Positions 59,939-64,000 of a stretch of 64,000 bases of DNA are shown piece by piece (the stretch's first letter is position 1; each line of letters starts with the position of its first letter). The notes under the pieces are model-generated. The model saw only the letters and a program-made list of their open reading frames with translations. It did not search any database and had not been told where the DNA came from. The translations under genes and the position numbers were made by a program. Location of the stretch: contig JABVXU010000144.1 in assembly GCA_013365365.1 (NCBI GenBank), positions 1 through 64,000 of the forward strand, read 5' to 3'. The DNA is from Cruorifilaria tuberocauda. Taxonomy: Eukaryota > Nematoda > Chromadorea > Rhabditida > Onchocercidae.

Positions 59939-62900
59939 ATGGGAGATGTTACAATGAATTCGGTATGTGAAGCAAATTATGATACCCTCGAGTGGCTTCC
60001 TGAAAATGCTCCTTATGTTGAGATTGATCCTGATAAGATAAAAATAATCGAAAATCCGACAGAATTTTATGACAAATTACTGGTTAGACGTTTGGTTTCT
60101 AAATTAAAACTATTCTAAATCAAAACAATAAGAATATTGTTTAAAACCTCTTTAAATTGAAGTTTCCGGATTTCATCTCTCACTTAAATATTATATGTAT
60201 CTATGGGCAATTCAAAATTGAAAATCAATTTGATATGGAGTTGGAATATATATCTTGTCATTTTTTTAGTGCTTAATTCGAGAAGCCAAGGAAAGGATTG
60301 TAATGTCAACTTTATATTTGGGTGGTGGCAGTTACGAAGAAACTTTGGTATACACTTGCTATATTTTTTCCTGTTATCAAGGGATAATGACTGTTTAAAA
60401 AGATAAGCTTCATTTAATATTTGATTAAATTGTATTCCAAAGCTTTCCAAGCATTCGGTAGTTTTTGGGTACAGTACATAACAGTTGAGATTTATTCGAG
60501 CAACTGGTTCTGCAATCTTAGCGATTTTTTGATTGATGTTTTTATGAGATAATGATAAGGCATCAATGAGAATTACAGGATACTAATTAAATGCCTCTGT
60601 TCATAATTTTTCGTTTGTAGATAGCTGAATTGGAGAAAGCATTGGATATGAATTCAAATATAAAAATGAGTATTCTTGTGGATTATCTTAGGGGTACGCG
60701 TGGTGGAGCAGAAAGAAATTCTATCGTGTTGTTAAAAAGGTATAGTTAAAAAGCATGTATTATGATATTCAATTCAGAGAGGGGGAAGTAGATTATCAAA
60801 GTATATGGGACTTTTCGATATCCGCGGTAGTTATTGAGGTTTTTGCGTGCGACAGATTATTTAAAGATAAAGATATCCTGCAATTATTAGGTAAAATAGT
60901 GGGATAAGGGAATTATTCCTTTTTTTGATAATCATGATATACGTATATTATCAAGTAAAAGGCATTTCTGTGCCATATGATATCAGCAATAAAACTGCTT
61001 GATTTTTTCCATCACCTTGTTGTTCAGTAATTTATATTAACTGAGCCTTTTCTTCAACGAAATTTTAAAAGACTGATGCCGCGTGTGTCAGTGTACTTAT
61101 TCCATACGCCATGTTTACGCGGTCTCAAGAAAATGATACTGCCTGAAAGAGTCAATGAAGTGATCGGTTTGCAACATATGAAACTTTTGCTATTCGACAA
61201 TCACATGATCCTTACCGGGTAAATTTATGTATATCTAGCCAAAATTCTTTTGCTCTAGAATCCGAGAACGAGCAGGAAAATTCGGTTAAGAGAATAGTAT
61301 GCTTTCAACAGTTGAAGAAGTCGCTTTCTGTGATGTTTACCAACATGGAAATTCAATTATCATGATGTTGATTAGTTTCAGTATCTCTTCTCTCCTGTTT
61401 TTTCTGATTTAGGTAGCATTATAGTAGAAATTTCCTAGAAGTACTGGAAGGAAATAGAGGAAATAGTTGGATTCTGCAAAAAATTATAAGATATATTTGA
61501 AAGTTTCCGACAGTTTTTGTTTTATTTAAAATTCCTTTTACGCTGTTTTCATTGCTCTTGGCAGTCATTTGTGTTAAAAGTAGAGAAGATAGTGTTCGGT
61601 ATTACAATTAAATGATATATTCTGATTTTCAGCGCTAATCTTTCGAACATTTATTTCACAAATCGGCGGGATAGATATATCCTTATCGAGAATTGTCCGC
61701 GGCTGGCAAATTTTGTTGAGTCGTTAGTTGAAGCTGTTGGTTCATGCTCATTCATATTAAATATGGAAGGAACTATCAATTTATCGGAAAAATGCCATGT
61801 CCATCCTTTTAAAGGTAAAAATTTTTAATGCTTTATTCTTTTAATTATAATTTTAATACAAATCATATCAAAATGAGTAAGAAATCCATTGCTTCTATGT
61901 CATTTATTAATATAGATTTTTCGGGTTTATCGTGTCAAAGTTAAAGTAATCACTGAAATCTGATTATTTCTTTTTTCAACAACTCTGATACAGCAGCCAC
62001 TTTCGGTAAACTAATGGGCTCTATTTTCGGTCTTCTTTTAGGGAGATGGTCTCCTTTTAAAAATTCTTGCTGTAGTAATTAGTTATGAACTTTGTTATTT
62101 CTCTGCATAGGCTAATTCTTTTTTATTCAGGAAGTTTTGAAGCATATAAAAGAATGCTTCACAGTCGAGTCATGTCAACGTTGAACGCATTCGGCAAAGA
62201 ATGTAGTTTCGGAAGTAGTGTCGCTACTGGTACACGAATATATCCTTTGTTACAAATGGGCATCCTATCAATCAATCAGGAACTCGAGTTTTTAAAAAAT
62301 TTTTTATCTCTGCAGGTTCTTAAATTTGATTCTTGAAGCTATAATATAGAAAAAGAGTTCCATTACTTACGTTTCTTTTATTAAGCTTATCCTTATAATG
62401 CATTGCTTGGTTTATCAAAATTCTGAATTTTAATTTTTCAGAATCATCAACTATCGTTAACAGTATCATCAGGCTATTTCAATTTCACCGATTGTTACAT
62501 TGATCTGATAGCAAAGAAAAATTCTTTCGAAATGGATATCGTTTATGCATCACCTCAAGTTAGATTACTAGACCTACTTGTTACTGTGTTGTTATTTTCT
62601 CCATTTCATTCTTTCATATGTATATATTTTGAATGTAGGCAAATGGGTTCTATCAAGCATCTGGTTTGTTTGGTTTCATACCGTTGATGTATGTTTATAT
62701 ATCACATCTTTTCTATAAAATGATTGGTCCAAACATTAGACTGTTTGAATACAATAGATCAGGATGGTCCTATCACGCAAAAGGTCTATGGATTGATTCC
62801 AAGCAATCATCCATATCGGCCACTATGATTGGCTCGTCCAATTTCGGTATGTTTTCCGTTTCAGAAGTTACGTAGTCTGATTGATTTTTAATAAGTTTCT

Positions 62901-63650
62901 TTGCTCATGTAGCGCTATTAGGATAATGTATACACTTTTGTTTTTCTCTTCATTTCAAACAGCATCAACTTCTAAAAGATTTTCAGTCAGTTAATGTCTA
63001 TTTTTGCATCATATTAGCTGTTTCTTTTCGGCTCTCACTAGTTCTCTAGAATATGCTTCATTATTTTTTTTAATGTTGTTGACTTTGAGCCTTAACTTCT
63101 TTAACTGATTGATTTTCTAGAAATCTCTTGTTTAAATTAAAGAAAAACGAGTTGTTAAAAAAAGGTTCTTGACAAATCACTATGGTAAAATAAATTTTCT
63201 CAAGGTTTGTCATAAAATAGATAATTCGTTAAAAAATGTGAGCTGTAATTTTGACTGGTTCTGGAAGATGCGAATATCATGAATGTAGCGAATATTTCCC
63301 TGCAAAATTTTCAGGACACCGATCTGTACATCGAGATCTTGAGGCACAGTTCCTTATAATTACCTATGATGAGAAATTGAAAACTAGATTACAAGAGGTG
63401 GGTTGTGTTGATTGATCAAGAAGAGGCTGAAAACATTATTATTTATTAAGTATTGGAAATTTCGACAAATCTGCTTTCTAATCAGTAATCATGTAACAGT
63501 CTTCCTCTTATTGTAATGAAATGTTTTAAGGAACGTTCGCGAATATTGAACTATGCAGTAAAAGTGGATGCTGCAACGTTCTTACGGCATGATCATTTCG
63601 TTCCATTCTGGATCCGTTTAATCTCGCGATTTATTCGAAATTATTTCTAA
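59939..63650 (+). CDS. pgs-1: phosphatidylglycerophosphate synthase (CDP-diacylglycerol:glycerol-3-phosphate phosphatidyltransferase)
   Basis: Ten exons: 59939-60082, 60270-60347, 60621-60739, 61072-61218, 61633-61814, 62131-62315, 62442-62558, 62639-62846, 63315-63397 and 63531-63650; phases agree and give 460 residues. The enzyme belongs to the phospholipase D superfamily and makes PGP from CDP-DAG and glycerol-3-phosphate, the first committed step to cardiolipin on the mitochondrial inner membrane. Two HxK(x)4D motifs are complete: IGLQHMKLLLFDNHMILTG and SYHAKGLWIDSKQ, the second followed by GSSNFGHRSVHRDLEAQF, typical of PGS1. Other matches are IVMSTLYLGGG, VSVYLFHTPCLRGL, NLSNIYFTNRRDRYI, VSSGYFNFTDCYIDL and IYASPQ-like VYASPQANGFY. 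The C-terminus RLISRFIRNYF matches the family end. Exon 4 was started at 61072 because only that acceptor joins in phase 2. No clear mitochondrial presequence is present at this ATG, so a 5' exon may be missing. Confidence 0.92.
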
Positions 63651-64000
63651 TTTGGAGCATTGATACCCGGCTTATTTCTTTTCACTTGCATTACCTTCTT
63701 TTGTAAAGATCAAGGCAACTGAACGGGTTGACAAAAAAAGACCAATGGCTGTGTTTTTTATCAAAAGTGCATTATTTGTTAAGATCTGTTAATCTGTGCC
63801 AAATATTGATTGTTGGCTTATTTTATCCTTTATTTGTTGAGTGTGATTTTTAATAATTTCGTTCTTGTTTATTGTAGGTGCAATGTAATCTTTGTGTATT
63901 TCAGTGATAACAGTGTAATAATGGTGTACGTCTGTATGATAATATTTTTCCAGAAGAAGAATTTCATTACTGATCACTACATTGTTCTACACGTTCTTCT
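63651..64000. other. 3' flank of PGS1
   Basis: The last 350 bases contain the PGS1 3' UTR and intergenic sequence. The minus frame at 63789-63977 has no supporting features. Confidence 0.5.

Noticed and set aside
61044..61071. Upstream extension of PGS1 exon 4 (EPFLQRNFKR)
   Set aside because: Open and protein-like, but no acceptor before it joins exon 3 in phase; the acceptor at 61071 does, and matches family length.

Overview
The window is AT-rich eukaryotic DNA (about 70% A+T by eye) with many short exons and introns of roughly 100-2000 bases bounded by GT...TTTCAG-type sites. Two tandem transthyretin-like secreted genes, a nematode-type 15-kDa small heat-shock protein, nematode cysteine-rich secreted proteins and likely spliced-leader acceptors just upstream of start codons all point to a nematode. 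Base composition and intron style fit a filarial or other spirurid (clade III) worm. I cannot name the species. I see no bacterial, viral or transposon-derived genes.

Layout, left to right. The end of an unrecognised plus-strand gene with polythreonine tracts (212-790) is followed by almost 6 kb without a supported gene. Two minus-strand transthyretin-like (TTR/TTL) genes follow in tandem (6656-9370), then a small minus-strand single-pass membrane protein (12229-12727). A plus-strand small HSP (16776-18622) converges with a minus-strand TTC5/STRAP gene (19328-22960). TTC5 diverges from a 14-exon plus-strand REPS/EH-domain gene (24713-29282). A minus-strand coiled-coil gene, visible only as phase-compatible short exons, lies at 30996-32483. 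The next 4 kb look gene-poor.

The second half is mostly plus strand: a secreted modular Cys-rich protein (36862-39194), a REEP5/Yop1-type ER-shaping protein (40637-42244), a second secreted Cys-rich protein with 14 cysteines (42975-45619), a possible two-exon microprotein (46712-46994) and an 11-exon NOVA/Pasilla three-KH splicing-regulator gene (47350-55800) with candidate internal first exons. A minus-strand Max-type bHLH-zipper gene (57408-58947) is head-to-head with a 10-exon plus-strand phosphatidylglycerophosphate synthase gene PGS1 (59939-63650).

The genes belong to unrelated pathways: secretion and host or cuticle interface, proteostasis and tubulin control, endocytosis, ER shape, splicing, transcription and cardiolipin synthesis. 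There is no metabolic cluster. Only the TTR pair is a clear local duplication. The most interesting material is structural: genes made only of short exons, alternative 5' exons in the NOVA gene that would leave only its third KH domain, an altered GxxG loop in that domain, and one-module-per-exon architecture in the first Cys-rich gene. All gene models were built by hand from splice sites, phase and remembered family sequences; no alignment or search was run.
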